Below are positions 21,040 through 34,108 of a DNA stretch of 64,000 nt, piece by piece. The stretch is from Viola odorata. Lineage: Eukaryota; Streptophyta; Magnoliopsida; Malpighiales; Violaceae. Under the pieces are notes generated by a model. It was not told the origin of the DNA. It did not search any database and saw nothing but the letters and a program-made list of their open reading frames with translations. The first letter of the stretch is position 1; every line of letters starts with the position of its first letter. Position numbers and translations under genes: made by a program. The stretch covers positions 49,518,564-49,582,563 of the forward strand of contig OY829543.1 of the NCBI GenBank assembly GCA_963691705.1, given 5' to 3'.

Positions 21040-22044
21040 ATGGCTGTTTTGCGGTTTAATGTGGGTTGTATTTTTAAGTATAATCAGTATAGATACGAGT
21101 ACTCTACTGTGGTTGAGTGGAAGTGTGAGGTCAAAAATTTATCTTATGAGTTACTAATATGGATTTTGGGGAGGATGGAAGTAAACAATGTGGGTAAAAT
21201 TCTATTTTACAAACAATGGGATAAGGACATTGTGGATTTTGATATGGATTTGATCTTGTTGCAATGTGAAATATCTTTTGGAATTTTTATGCAATTGGCA
21301 AAGGAGAAAGGTGTAGTGGATATATTTGTAGACCCTGATGAAAGTCAACCTCTTTATATTGAAGATAAACCTAGGATTTTACCATGTGACTTATTACCTT
21401 GTCCATACTCAATACATGCTAATGACTTCAGTAATGACACAATAGAGTTGGTGGGTGGCAGTACGTTTAATATTGAGGAGGGGGTTAAGTCAAACAGGTT
21501 CCCTCGAGAAATAAATAAGGATACTCTCCCATTTTCTCCATTTTATGAGCGTAGTGAATATGGTCATTATTATTCGGACTTTGGTGAGGAGAATGGTGAA
21601 GGAGATAGAGTTGATGAGAATGTTTTAGGTAGTGGAGGAAGGGTTACTAAACCAGAAGTGTGTGTAGATGGAGATGTGAGTGAAGATTGGGATGACATTG
21701 AAGATGGGAATGATAGTGAAGAGGAAGATGTTGGGATAGAAGAAGGGCTTGGTACTTGGGTGTCGGTTCCACAAATATCAGATTATGAAGAGTACTTGAT
21801 AATTAAGAGTAAGAAAAAAAAAGAAATAGATCTGAAGGCATCAATAGAGCTTGTGCAGGGGTAAGAAATGAAGATTGGGGGACTGGTGGAGCAGAAGATA
21901 GACAATCACCATTATCTGATGAGATAGGAGATGATTCAAATGCTAGTGCAGAGACTAGTAGTGAAGGAAGTGAAGCTGACCGTGACTGGAGGAGAAGGAA
22001 GACCAAAGTTACTTACAAACCCACCAACAACTATAGAGACACTC
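21040..22044 (+). pseudogene. MULE transposase, N-terminal block
   Basis: Starts MAVLRFNVGCIFKYNQY and has the MuDR N-terminal region pattern, followed by a long acidic linker (about residues 180-260, Glu/Asp/Gly-rich). The frame stops at 21862, but a neighbouring frame continues past an A-run at about 21812 (AAGAAAAAAAAAG) through GDDSNASAETSSEGSEAD to TYKPTNNYRD. A one-base slip in the A-run therefore explains the break. It is cut at 22044 by the LTR at 22045 and resumes at 26789. The product would bind the terminal repeats and cut the DNA in the nucleus. Confidence 0.75.
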
Positions 22045-25000
22045 TGATGCGTGCTTGTCGAGGGCACGATCAAACATAATAATAAAGACCTACTATCAAG
22101 TGCATAATAAATTGTGCATAGTGGTAACAAGGTCGATCCACGGAGACTAGGGCAAGACTCTAACTTTCATGCATGACAAAGACAAACAAACCGAGACAAA
22201 AAGAAGAAGAAGGGGGGGTTAGTTGGCTAACAAGTTAACCAAGAGAGATAAGAGCTAACAAGTTAACTAATAAAAATAGTAATCGAGGGCACGACAAGTA
22301 AAAAATACTAAAAGTAAGAGTCAAGGGCAAGACAGATAAATAGGAAAACAAATAAAGACATGAAAGCAGATAAGAAAGATTCCTAGCAAAAGTACTTCTC
22401 AGGTTGCATCGAGGCCTCGTTAGTCATCAGCGCAGAAATATTCTACTCTAGTGCGATAAACATGCTATAGGGGCCATGTTTTCACGTAAACCCCCTGCTT
22501 TCTTTCTTAAGAGAAGCCACCCCTCATTTTCACTGTTTATAAGGTGGCCTTGACGCTTTGGTATCCTCCCAGCTACCTCTCTTGTCATCAAAAGGTAACC
22601 TTTACACTTCGGCAATGTCACTAGCGCGGAGCGGGGATGGATCTAGAGAGCCCATGAAGATGAAGAAAGACACGTCTAGGGTTGAATGCCTCTCAGTTTG
22701 TCAGGCTTGCGACACAACCCTAATCACTTGCTTGCCCTGGACGGATGAAACCAGAACTACCCGAGGACACCAATCTAGTTGCCTGCTCTTACCTTGCAGC
22801 TTCTCGGCTACATTTTCACTATAAGGGCGACAGTAATCATCGAGGTCTCAATATTAGTTATCTAGACGCCTAACTACCCCTTGACGAATTAACAAGAAAC
22901 CAGTCAAACAAGCAAATACCACGATAAGAGTTTATGAAGAATGATTTGGCCTCTTAATTATCCTTTTCCAACCCTCAAAACACCCTTGCTAAGAACAAGA
23001 CAAATCAGCTACTCATGCTGGAAAATACATAAATAATAGATCTAGAAAGCATAACAAGTAAAGAAGAGATAAAGGAGAAAACTTGATAAATACCGGCCGG
23101 AGCAAAGCTCCGGATTATGTACATGGCTGCTGAAAAATGTCTTGATCCCCCTCCCCCTAAAGGAGGTAGGGAGAAAGAGAAGCACACAAAAAGATTTTCT
23201 ATCAAAAAGTGGTAGGTTATATTGTGATGTCTTGTCTCTAACCCCAAAAACTAAAGCCTTATATAGGCCCTTGTCGCACCCCCTTTTCGTTGAAAACGAG
23301 TAAAGGTTCGGGACGGGCCACAATGCGAGACAAGCATTGAAATTGTCTCAACATCATGCAAAATGAAGTCGCCACCCTAATTTTCTAAGGTTTAGGGAAC
23401 CTAATCGTCATAGCATAAAAAAAATAAAAGGCTAAGGCACAAAGGTCTAAACCAAAGAACAACGGTTCGAGGTCGTGATTATGGACTTGGGAAGGTGTTA
23501 GGCACCCAAGTCACATCCTTTTAAAAAGGTTACCGGTATGCGAGGTGTTTTTGAGAAAATAATTTTAAACATATAATTTGGGCCCTTAAATGTGATGTTA
23601 CATCTTAGCATTTGGGACATTCTTATTTTCGTTTGGGGCCGAGGGACGGGGTTACCGTTTTTTCTCGATGCTAGAGCGGACGTTCCCCCCTTATCATTGG
23701 GTCATGCATGATTAATTAATTACTACGTGATCTATCATGGAAAAACTAACAAAGTACATTTTATGGATGCACATATTCCGTGTGGGATCGAAGCCACCAT
23801 GTATAGCATTTAGCAAGAAAACAATTAATTTCATGGTATGAAAGACAAGTGATATAAACATGTTGTGCATGTGAGTTTGATTTTAATTGTTTTAGCAATT
23901 CTATATGTCATGTATGTGAATGGAGAGGTTCTAACGCCTACTAGGGTGTCATGCATTCGATTCGGTTTTGGCATTTGAATAAACATACAAGGAAACGTTT
24001 TAAGGTAAGCTTACCTTTTGGATGAACCCCGATCGATCCATCTCTTCAAAACCGTGGTTAGCAACAATTGACATAAGGTAGGTATAAACAAACATACACG
24101 ATTTTTAACTACTTAACTAATTATTACAAACCACAATTCATAATAAAAACTACTTATCTAATTATTACAAATTGGAGGTTGGAATAACTATCTAACTAAA
24201 TATTACAACAAGTGAAATAACTAATTATTACAACAAGTTGATAATTCCTTAATTATTACAATGAGTTGATAATTCCTTAATTATTACAATGAGTTGATAA
24301 TTAAAATATTCATACATGCAATTTTAAAAATAACGTCTAATTTAAATATCACATACGAACGATAATGATTCGCGAAGATAATGCGGTGGTTTGATCATGC
24401 ATGCAATTTCTCTTTATGGGTTGGGTTAGGCCCATATTGGGATTTCTTGTTTTGGGATGACATGCATACGAATAATTTTTAACACATCGAATAAGTAAAA
24501 GAAAGAAAGAAACGTACTTTTCGAGCGAAGATTAAAAGTTTAACCTACAAAGCGAGAGTGTTAGTAATAACTCAAAAATAATAAATAATAAAAGCAAGCA
24601 ATTATATAAACATCGCGAACAAGTAAACCATTTATTTTATAGAAGCATACGAGCATTTCATTTTAAAGCATGACATAAAACAAATAAAACATCATGTGAA
24701 GCATGCAATTAATTTCATGATAATTGACGAAAAAATTAATTATCGCATACGAAACATTTATATGAAAATTAAGTGGGTCGGGCTTGGGCCCATTTGATCT
24801 TTGGACATGAAAAAATGGGCTTGGAAACCTTTTAATTAAAACAAATGGGCTTGGCAAAGGCCAAGCCCATCAACTTTCTTTCCTTTCTTTCTCCCGCCCA
24901 AACTTCTTCTTCCTTTCTTTTTTCTTTCTCACAACTCAACAGTAGCAATTCAAGCATGAAAATTAAAACATGGTCTCATACTCCCGAAACCGACTCAAGC

Positions 25001-26788
25001 AACACAACAACATGCCAGCAAATCAACCCCATAATTACAGAAAGAAATTAAATCAAAACAGTGGCATTTTTATCACGTGAATAGTAAGTTAATTATCATG
25101 CATATATGGCCATTAATTAGTCAAGACATCATCCAATCAAATTGAAGTAAGGGAAATGAAATTAGCATGTAAACTAAGCATGTGAGGCAATTTTAAGCAA
25201 TTTATTCATGCATTAAAGACATAAATGAAAATTAAAGAGAACCTAGAGTGAGAAAGCTTACTTGTCCAGGAGAGCAAAATGCCAAGAAGGTAGTGCAAGA
25301 AATGGAGATTAAGAGGAGATTTTGGTGCCCTTTTCTTGTTGCATGAAGCATGCTATTTACAGGGGAAGGTTGAGTCGGTTGTGAAGGGAGCTTGTGGCTG
25401 CAAATGACGCACGCGCTCGTGGGTGAGCTGGAGAGTGAATAGTGGCCGGAGTGGAGGCCAAGTTTGGGTTTTGTGTGGCCAAGGATTGCTGATGGGAGGT
25501 TTGTGATGATCATAGGAGAGTCGGCGAGGCTAGCTAGGAAGAAAGGTGAGGTGATTTTAGATAAACATGCATTAATTGCCATTAATGCATGTTTTTGGAT
25601 ACGAACGGGATATTTTGGTAGGAGTGAATTTGTACGAAAGTGAAAATAAATCCGATCCGAGGAAACCAAGACGTGTAGAAAAATAAGACGAGAAAACTAG
25701 TATACAGTGAAGAAATGTAAAACTTGATTTAACGTATTTATTTTCTGTTTCGGAAACGCTAAAAGTTCGGACGTAAAATAAATGTCCTTACTATAAAAAT
25801 TGAACGAAACCAAACTCGATGGCGTGAAAGAGAAAAATAGTACGTAATTATCAATTAAAGAAATTACGCGTCCGATCCACGGTCCCAGGAAACTTACTCA
25901 GGACCGATAGAAGTTCGCGTAAAGACAGTCGAAAGTACAAAAAAAATGAGAAGGCACGAAATGACACGGAATATTAAACAAACTAGCCTAGGACCAAGAA
26001 TCAACAGAAATTTGACTTAGGTGAGCTATTAAATGCGGTAAACATAAAAATACGTAAATGCGTTGACGAAAACCGAAAAATACGGTTTAGTCGAAAATAC
26101 GAGAAAAATACAAAAAATTCAAAAGACGTGAAATGACGTGAAATAATAAAGAAAACAACCCATGATAAAAAATCGATTGAAATTTGACGTAAACGGGCTA
26201 TTAATGCGACATGCAATAAAACGAAAAAATTTGTGACGTAAGTCAAAATTCGGGTAGCAACAGCCCTCTTGCCCACAACAAGACAAAATACAGCTAAGGG
26301 GTTAGAAAATGACAAAATCCAGCTAAGGAGTTCTAAAACATGGAATAAATATCTTTGACCCGGAAAAGGGATATTCTAGGAATATTCTTGAGGCGCTCGG
26401 CGTCGAGGGCTCGACGATATCTATGGCCTCGAGGGCACGACGACTAAAGAGAATATTCTTGGGATCTGTGCGGAACTTTTTGGAAGACATCAGAGGGGAC
26501 ACGTGGGAGCCTGCCAACAAGGACACATGGAAATAACACTTTTGGCGCATCCAGGGCTCGATGATGGAAACCACGGCAAGGCCTCGATGGAAAACTTGTG
26601 TCTTGGCCTCGATGCAAGTCTTGAAGCTTGAGATCCACATAAATCACTCAGAAAGTATATGTTTTCTCATATTTCTCCTTTCTAGCCTAGATCTGCAATA
26701 AAGATGGAAATGAAGGCAAATTAGCAGTATCATGACATAAATCAAAGTGATAATGAAGGGGAAAACATGCATAAAATACACGCTATCA
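22045..26788 (-). mobile_element. Solo LTR of a Tat/Athila-like gypsy element (host of another solo LTR)
   Basis: Ends TGATGC and GCTATCA with a perfect duplication CACTC (22040-22044 and 26789-26793) inside the transposase gene. Net of the 2991-bp insert at 23272-26262 it is about 1.75 kb, the same family as the LTR at 37638-39127 (shared CGATCCACGGAGA / CGAACCACAGAGA block, GAGGGCACGA words, same ends). Minus orientation is inferred from a TATA box read on the minus strand (TATATAAGGC, about 23255-23264). No internal domain is present. Confidence 0.85.
23272..26262 (-). mobile_element. Solo LTR S1 (family TGTTGCTACCCG...GGGGGTGCGACA), minus
   Basis: 2991 bp, starting TGTCGCACCCCC and ending GGGTAGCAACA on the plus strand, flanked by a perfect duplication GCCCT (23267-23271 and 26263-26267). 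The insertion lies a few bases from the TATA box of the LTR that hosts it. A TATA-like CTGTAAATAG on the minus strand at about 25350 supports minus orientation. No protein-coding sequence was found, so this is a solo LTR of exceptional length. Confidence 0.88.
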
Positions 26789-28047
26789 CACTCATAACTT
26801 GGAGGTTTGGATGATTTTTACTTCTGCAAAAACCTTAAAGGAAGCAATTATAGAACACAATTTGAAGGTGCATAGAGAGATTGATTTTGTGAAGAATGAC
26901 AAGCAGAGAATACGTCTCACTGGCAGTTAAGGAGTATAGGCCCTGATCACACGTGCCCTAGAGTATTCACTAATAGCAGAATAAACTACAAGCTTATTGC
27001 GGCTCACTTTATTAGGGAGAGAAAAGCAACTGCTACCTCAATGAAGCAAAAGAAAATCAAGAAACACACTAAGGAAGAACTTAACATTGAGATATCTGAA
27101 AGTCAAGCAAGGAGAGCTAGGCTGGCAATCAGGAAATATTTTGTTGGAGATTATGATAAAGAGTTTAGGAGGATATGGGATTTTGTTGAAGAAATAAGAG
27201 TAAGCAATCCTGGATCAACTGTGATTCTGGAAGCTCCAAGGAATATTTTTTAGAGAATGTATGTTTATTTTGATGCATTAAAAAGAGGGTTCATGGAAGG
27301 ATGCAGAAGAATATTAGGGGTAGTTGGATGCTTTTTGAAGGGGCCTTTTAAACAACAATTGTTAACTGTTGTGGGCAGATATGCTAATGATCAAATATTT
27401 CCAGTGGCTTGGCCAGTTGTGGAAGGATGTAAAGAAGGACCTGAATATCACAACAAGTGGACTGGGATGGTCTTTTCAATCTGATCAACATCCAGTAAGT
27501 TTTTTAATTGTTGGATGCAGTTTATTACCATATTTTTCCTATTTTAATAATAGTGACTATTTATGTGAATATTCGCAGTCTATTATTCATGCTATTAGGA
27601 TGCTCATGCCAGAAGCAGAGGGTAGAAGGTGTGCCAGACACATATTCTCTAAGTAGAGGAAGGGGCGTGATGGGGATTTGTATTCTGAGTTGTATTGGAG
27701 TACAATGAAGTCCACAAATGTACCACAGTTGGAGGAGAATTTGGACAGGATGTACAACTATGACCCTACTGCTGTGGATGCGATTTTGGAGGTATCACCT
27801 AAATTTTGGTGTAAAACTTTCTTTCAATGTCTTTCTAAGTCTGATGTGGTGGACAATAACATGTGTGAGACATTCAATGCCAAAATTATGGAGGCTAGGC
27901 ACATGTCTATTGTCACAATGCTTGAGGAAATTAGAATGTTGATAGTTTCGAGATTTGTAGAGAGGAGGATTTTTGGGAATTATAAGTTTGTTGGGGAGTA
28001 GGGCCTAGAATTTGGGAAAGAATAGAAGACGACAAAGATAGGAGTGT
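26789..28047 (+). pseudogene. MULE transposase, central block with DDE region
   Basis: IFTSAKTLKEAIIEHN and FVKNDKQRIR are the MuDR DNA-binding region, followed by HTCPRVFTN and RARLAIRKYFVGDYDKEF. After an in-frame stop at about 27251 comes FDALKRGFMEGCRRILGVVG: the family has Asp where this copy has Val (codon at 27323, GTT for GAT), so the first catalytic acid is lost. FQSDQ and CETFNAKIMEARH carry the other two acidic positions. GTAAGT (about 27494) to ATTCGCAG (27579) fits an intron. Further stops and frameshifts lie near 27395, 27480 and 27656. It is cut at 28047 by solo LTR S2. Confidence 0.85.
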
Positions 28048-30159
28048 TGTCGCACCCCCTTTTTCGTTGAAAACGAGTAAAGGTTCGGGACGGGCCACAA
28101 TGCGAGACAAGCGTTGGACTTGTCTTAACATCATGCAAAATGAAGTCGCCACCCTAATTTTCTAAGGTTTAGGGAACCTAATTTTCATGGCATAAAAATA
28201 AATAAAAAAGGCAAAAATGGTCTAAACCAAAGAACAACGGTTCGAGGTCGTGATTATGGACTTGGGAAGGTGTTAGGCACCCAAGTCACATCCTTTAAAA
28301 AGGTTACCGGTATGCGAGGTGTTTTGAGAAAACAATTTTAACAAGTGATTTGGGCCCTCCAAGAGGACGTTACATCTTAGCATTTTTTACATCGTTCGTT
28401 ATTTCCGTCGGGACCGAAGGACGGGGTTACCGTTTGTTCGTATGCTAGAGCGGACGTTCCCCCCTTATCATCGGGCCATGCATGATTAATTACTTACTAG
28501 GTGATCTATCATGGCAAAACTAACAAAGTACATTTTCATGTATGCAACATATATTTTGCGTGGGTTTGGAGCCACCATACACATGTATCAAGACAACAAT
28601 TAATTTCATGGCATTTAAACGCAAGTGGTTTAAACATGTTGTACATGTGAGATTGATTTTAATTGTTTTAGCAATTCTATATGTCATGCATACGAGTAGG
28701 GTGGTTCTAACGCCTGCTAGGGTGTCATGCATATGGAAACGATCGGGGTTTTAACATTTTCTAAATAAATATACATTGAAATGTTTTACGATAAGCGTAC
28801 CTTTTTGGATGAACCCCAATCGATCCATCTCTTCAAAACCATGGTTAGTAATGAGAAATAAATACGTAGGTATAAATAAGCATACACGATTTTTAACTAC
28901 TTAACTAATTATTACAAACCACAATTCATAATAATAACTACTTATCTAATTATTACAAATTGGAGGTCGGAATAATTAATCTAACTAATTATTACAACAA
29001 GTGAGAGAAATTAAGGTAATTCATTGCGAGCGAAGACTTGAATTTTATCCTACAAAAATGAGAGTATTAGCGATAGCTCAAAAAATAATAGATAATAAAA
29101 ATGCATACAAACATTTATTTAATTTCTAACGAGCAAGCAATTAAATACATAAACATGGAAAACATATAACGAATTGTTCCATACGAAAAATCACATGAAA
29201 AATAAACGTGACGTAAAGCAAGCAATTTATCGCATACGAGAAGTCATACGAAAAATTAAGCACGAAAGTCATATGATAAATTAAGCACGAAAAATTAAAT
29301 GGGTCGGGCCTATTATTCTTGTCCAAAACAGTAGTTGGGCTTGGGATGAAATCAAGCCTAGCTTTCATTTAAGCAAGATGGGCTTGTGATGAAATCAAGC
29401 CCATCACCTTTCCTTTCTCCTTTCCCACTGTTGCTACCCGATTTTTGACTTTTAATTTTTCATTGTCAAATATTTTCTCATTTCAAGCATTAATTTTCTA
29501 AAATCATACTTTCGTTTATTTTCGTCCAACTGATGTTTATTTTTACGCTCTCTACCATTTAAATATTTTTTCATATTTTTTCGCATTTTTATCACATTTC
29601 CCGTTCGAATCGAGTCAAATTCTCGAAATCAAGGGTTGAACAACTTTGGTTATTAGCCACTTATTTTTTATTATTATTATAACTCGCGTCATCTCTTTGC
29701 GTTTCGTTCAATTTTTATTTTAGCATTTTGTTACTCTCGAACTTTCATTACTTACATGCGAATTTTTATCGAACTATTCGACAAACTTTTCGTTACTCAC
29801 TGTATGCTAATTGTCTTAGTTTATTTTATTCTACATCTTAACATTTTCTGTTCAATGCTTTAGCAAAATTTCTTGTACTATAAGCTCGAATCAAAAATAT
29901 TATGTTTGTATGTCATTAAATGTGCATTAATGCACATTTCTGCACCACCTCACTGTTCGGCCTTGCTCCTAGCCAGCTCTCTCTCCTACCTTTAGCTAGC
30001 CTGCCTCGTCACCTCGTTTCCAGGAACTTCCATTCAATCTCAGCCAAGCAAATCACCCTTGGCCTGTGCCTCCTCGTGCGTCGTTCAAACTCGCACAGTG
30101 CCACCCTTGCGCTCCAAGTCCGGCAACGACCACGCGCAGCTCTAGGCCACGCTCCTTTG

Positions 30160-30171
30160 CCTATAAATAGC
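30160..30171 (+). promoter_or_regulatory. TATA box of solo LTR S3
   Basis: GCCTATAAATAGC, 40 to 50 bp upstream of a likely transcript start. The corresponding site in S4 is CCCTATAAATACC at about 34905. It sets the LTR orientation. Confidence 0.6.
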
Positions 30172-30574
30172 AGCTCCAAGCAAAAAAGTGAGAGGGGATA
30201 GAGGAGCCAAGTGAACATGAACTCCATCCTCCATTATTTTTCTCTTTATTTTATAGTTTTTTTCTGTAATGTTTTCTATTTTTTTATTCACCGCCGATGA
30301 CGTGCTCTGCCACAGCTACTGCCACGCTCTGCCACTGCTGCTACCTAGCTGTTGCTGCTTCTGTCGTCGCCTGCTGCAGTCTCCGGAGCTGCAGTTGTCG
30401 CCGGGGCCAAGCTTCTGCTGCCGTTGCTCCATTGCTAGCCGAAGCGCGACGCTGCTGCCGAGAAGCTGCCTCACCACTGCTGTACGCCGGAGTTGTTGCT
30501 GCCTCGCCGGCGCTGGAGGATGAAGACGAGCTGCTGCCGCTGCTGCTGGTCCACTGGTGTGGCTCCATTGCTCT

Positions 30575-31180
30575 CAGTGACGGAGCCAGGAATCGATGTG
30601 TTGAGGGGGGCGACAGTGATAGATTTAGGATTTGTATTCAGGGGGTGCGAGGGTTCGGGGGCGCTGCCCCCGATATTTTTTTTTGAGTATTTTAAAGGAA
30701 AGTTAAGCGAGCTAAAAGAAAAATTGAAAAAAATGCTTAAGAGTATTTGTTCTTTACTTTGCAAGTTGTACTTTAAAACTGCAACACACTAACTCGGTAC
30801 AAACAAAATTATTCTAACAATGGGTGTGCATTATTTCGAGTTACAATACACGATGGTGAAAATTTTGAGAGTTAGGTTTTGAATTGGGGATTTCGAATTT
30901 TTAGAAATTTTGGGTATTTTTGGAGCGAAATTGAAGGTTGGGTTTTGTTTAGAGAAGGATTAAGAGTTAAAGTTTCAATTTTGGGAGAATTTGGAAGTGA
31001 TTAGAGTGGTTTAATGGAGGAAATTTGGTTTAGGGAGAGGGAGAGTACGGGTTGGAATTGGAAATTTTGAGTGCTCATTTTTTTTTTTTAATCATTAACA
31101 TAATAATGACATATTAAAAAAAAATTAAAAAGCTTGGGGTGGCCACAGCCTCCTCTGGTCATAACGTGGCTCCGTCATTG
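30575..31180. mobile_element. hAT-type MITE in S3
   Basis: 606 bp with terminal inverted repeats CAGTGACGGAGCC and GGCTCCGTCATTG, and a perfect 8-bp duplication ATTGCTCT (30567-30574 and 31181-31188), the hAT hallmark. No transposase. Contains a GGGGGCGCTGCCCCC palindrome at about 30659. Confidence 0.9.
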
Positions 31181-33290
31181 ATTGCTCTGCTACGCTGCTG
31201 GTTCTTGTTTGACTCAAGGAAGGAGATGAAGCCAAGGAAGATGAAGGAGAAGCGGGCTTGGGTTGTACCATTTTTCATTTAATTGATTATGGGCTTGGTT
31301 TCTCCCAAGCCCAAATGGAAAAAGGAAGGGTTTGGGCTACTAAAGGAGCCCAACTGATGGGCCCAGCTAGTGGGCCCAATTTCTCGGCCCAGTGAGCCTA
31401 ATCCAATTTCAACCTATCACATTTATTTTCGTGCCGATTTTTTTATGCTTGTACTCTTTATTTATTTTTCCGCACTTGTACTGTTTATTTATTTTTCCGC
31501 ACTTATACTGCTTATTTATTTTTCGTATGCTTGTATGCTTGTTTATTTTCGCCCGCTATGCATGCTTAAATAATTATTCCGTCCAAATTAATCTTTTTCG
31601 CTCATGTACAGGAATTGTCAAATATTTAGTCATTCAACGTTATCCTCTCCTCGTATCAATAATCTCCAAAGGGTAAAATCGCTCTTACCCTTCACCAAGT
31701 AAACGTTTCTTTCCCTTTTATTTATTCACGCTTTTTCTGCACATATGCATGTTTACATGAATATTTAAGATTGTTAGAATTTTTATCCATTGGGCATGAT
31801 CACATAATTTAGGACTTTTTATTTTTCCAAACATGATTTAAACACCTCTTTTATCCGGTAACCTTTTTTAGGATGTGACTCGGGTGCCTAACACCTTCCC
31901 GAGTCCATAATACGACCCCAAACCGCTGTTCTCGGGTTCAGACCCACTTTGCCTTAGATTTTTATTTTTATGCCATGACATTAGGTTCCCTAAACCTAGA
32001 AATAAATTAGGGTGACGACTTCATTTGCATTATGTGAGATGAGTCCAATTTCATCTCACATCTCGTCCCAAACCCGCATCGCGCAAATAAATCCAAAAAG
32101 GGGGTGCGACACCCGCCAAGGCCTTTCTTCTTCCCTTTCTTCTTCCTCACATCGCCGGCTCTCATGGTCGGCGACCGAGGTACCAACAATCCAATAGAAC
32201 ACAACCAAAACAGCACCAATAATTCCAGCAACACAACAGTAGCCCAAGTCAACAAAAACAACAAGCAAAGCAACTCAAAACAGTGGACAAATTTATCAAG
32301 CAAAAACAAGCATTAAACGGGATTTATGCAATTAATTAATCAAGACAACATGCAATCGAATTGATGGAAGGGAAATGAAATTGACATGAAAACAAGACAT
32401 TTGAAACAAGTTTGAGCAATTTATGAGTTGATTAAGGGCATAAACGAATTTATGGAAAAACTAGGTAGAAAACTTACTTTGCTTCCTTTGTTAATGGAGT
32501 GGTTTGAGCTGAATAAAAGGGGGGGGGCTAGAGCCGAATTGGTCCCCCCTTGATGCCTTGCTTGGAGCTGGGTATTTATAGAAAAACTTGAGTTGGTTTG
32601 GAGTGAGCTACCATGGATGACGAGGCTCGGTGATGATGAAAACACGATGAAGTAGGGAGCAAGTTTTGTTTGTGTGGCCAAGGATTCATGGATGTGAGCT
32701 TGTGATGATGAATCCAAGTCGGTAAGGCTAGTTAGGGGGAAAGGTGAGGTGATTTTAGATAAACATGCATTAATTGCCATTAATGCATATTTTTGGATAC
32801 GAACGGGATATTTTGGTACGAGCGAAATCGCTCGGAAATGAAAATAAATCCGAGCCGAGGAAACCTCGACGTGTAGAAAAATAAGACGAGAAAACTAGTA
32901 TACAGTGAAGAAATGCAAAACTTGATTTAACGTATTTATTTTCTCTTTCGGAAATGTTAAAAGTTCGGACATAAAATAAATGTCCTTACGACAAAAATTG
33001 AATGAAACCAAACTCGATGGCGTGAAAGAGAAAAATAGTACGTAATTATAAATTAAAGAAATTACGCGTTCGATCTAGGGTCCGAGAAAGTTTACTCGGG
33101 ACCGATAGAAGTTCGTGCGAAGACAGTTAAAAGTACGAAAAAATTAAAAAGGCACGAATTGACACAGAATATTAAACAAACTAACCTAGGACCAAGAATC
33201 GACAGAATTTTGACCTAGACGAGCTATTAATGCGATAAACGCTAAATATGCAAAGTTGTGATGCGAGAAATCCAAAATCGGGTAGCAACA

Positions 33291-33735
33291 AGTGTGTACT
33301 GCCATATTTTTACTAATGGTGATGGTGGTTGGGAGGTATTTGAAGGGCAAAATAAGTTTATTGTGAAGTTTGAAGATAGGAAATGTAGTTGCATGGGTTG
33401 GGATTTGAGAGCCATTCCATGTCAACATGTCGTGGCAGTCATCTCACATAGAAGAGAAAAGGTTGAGGATTTTGTGTCTCACGGGTATAGAAAGGACATG
33501 TTCCAAAAGGCTTATTCATACTCTATCCAGCCTGTGAATGATGAGAGATTTAGGAAAAAGACTGGTTTACCAGACATTCTTCCACCTCCAAGAAAGTTAG
33601 TTAAGGGTAACGTAGAGTGAATAGGATACCAGAAAAATGGGAGCCAAAAACTGGGAAGACAGTAATGCGTCCCAAACAAATACAACGGTACGAAGTATGT
33701 TTCAAGAGAGGACACAAATCTTCAACCTGCTCAAA
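33291..33735 (+). pseudogene. MULE transposase, C-terminal block with SWIM zinc finger
   Basis: Picks up after S2. CSCMGWDLRAIPCQHVVAVI is a SWIM finger (C-x-C ... C-x-H), the MULE transposase C-terminal DNA-binding motif. The frame continues through YSYSIQPVNDERFRKK and GLPDILPPPRK. A neighbouring frame then encodes KWEPKTGKTVMRPKQIQRY and VCFKRGHKSSTC, a CCHC-like knuckle missing its first Cys. A probable splice donor AATGTAAGT lies at about 33748. The stop at 33618-33620 implies a frameshift just before the knuckle. Confidence 0.82.
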
Positions 33736-34108
33736 ACAAAATAGCAGTAATGTAAGTCTCTTTTCTCAATCTGAACTACCTTGATTAGTGATGTTTGTTT
33801 TGTATATTATGACTACCTTATATCTGTCTCTATCAAGATGCAATCAATCTCTAAATGGTTTGTATGAAACTTATTGTATGAAACTTCTTTTTCTGAAACT
33901 TATGGTTGATTTTGTTGGTTCTAGTTATTGTTTCAGATGATAATTGATACCATCTCCAATTTGTCAAGAACAAAACATGCCAAAACATTGCTTCAATATT
34001 CAATAACATCATAAACAACAAACATTTCAAATAAACTCCATAATTTTATTATAATAAGTTGAATAGGGAAATAGACCAGACCAGAACAGAACCATAACAT
34101 ACTACATT
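33736..34108. other. MULE 3' region, no gene
   Basis: AT-rich sequence between the convergent transposase and coiled-coil genes. Presumably holds both 3' ends. No element is recognised. Confidence 0.4.

Larger units (their letters stand above)
29429..32111 (+). mobile_element. Solo LTR S3, plus, inserted into S2
   Basis: 2683 bp, TGTTGCTACCCG to GGGGGTGCGACA, opposite in orientation to the S2 it sits in. Flanked by CCCAC and CCCGC, a duplication with one change. TATA box CCTATAAATAGC at about 30160. It carries a hAT MITE at 30575-31180 and a GCTGCTGCCG-rich stretch at 30300-30560. Confidence 0.82.
28048..33290 (-). mobile_element. Solo LTR S2, minus, split by S3
   Basis: Same ends as S1 (TGTCGCACCCCC...GGGTAGCAACA) with a perfect duplication AGTGT (28043-28047 and 33291-33295) in the transposase gene. 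It is interrupted at 29429-32111 by a plus-oriented relative. Its net length is about 2.56 kb. A minus-strand TATA (TCTATAAATACCC) is at about 32568-32582. Removing it restores the frame GGWEVFEGQ of the transposase. Confidence 0.88.

Noticed and set aside
21803..22130. Minus-strand frames overlapping the MULE transposase
   Set aside because: Shadows of the acidic linker. The plus strand has the MuDR features.
23460..23480. GGTTCGAGGTCG, reminiscent of a tRNA T-arm
   Set aside because: No acceptor stem, D-arm or anticodon arm around it. It is repeated as part of the S1/S2 LTR.
30297..30686. Ala/Cys-rich frames of up to 129 codons
   Set aside because: GCTGCTGCCG-rich LTR sequence running into a hAT MITE. 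Frames in all phases are open for compositional reasons.
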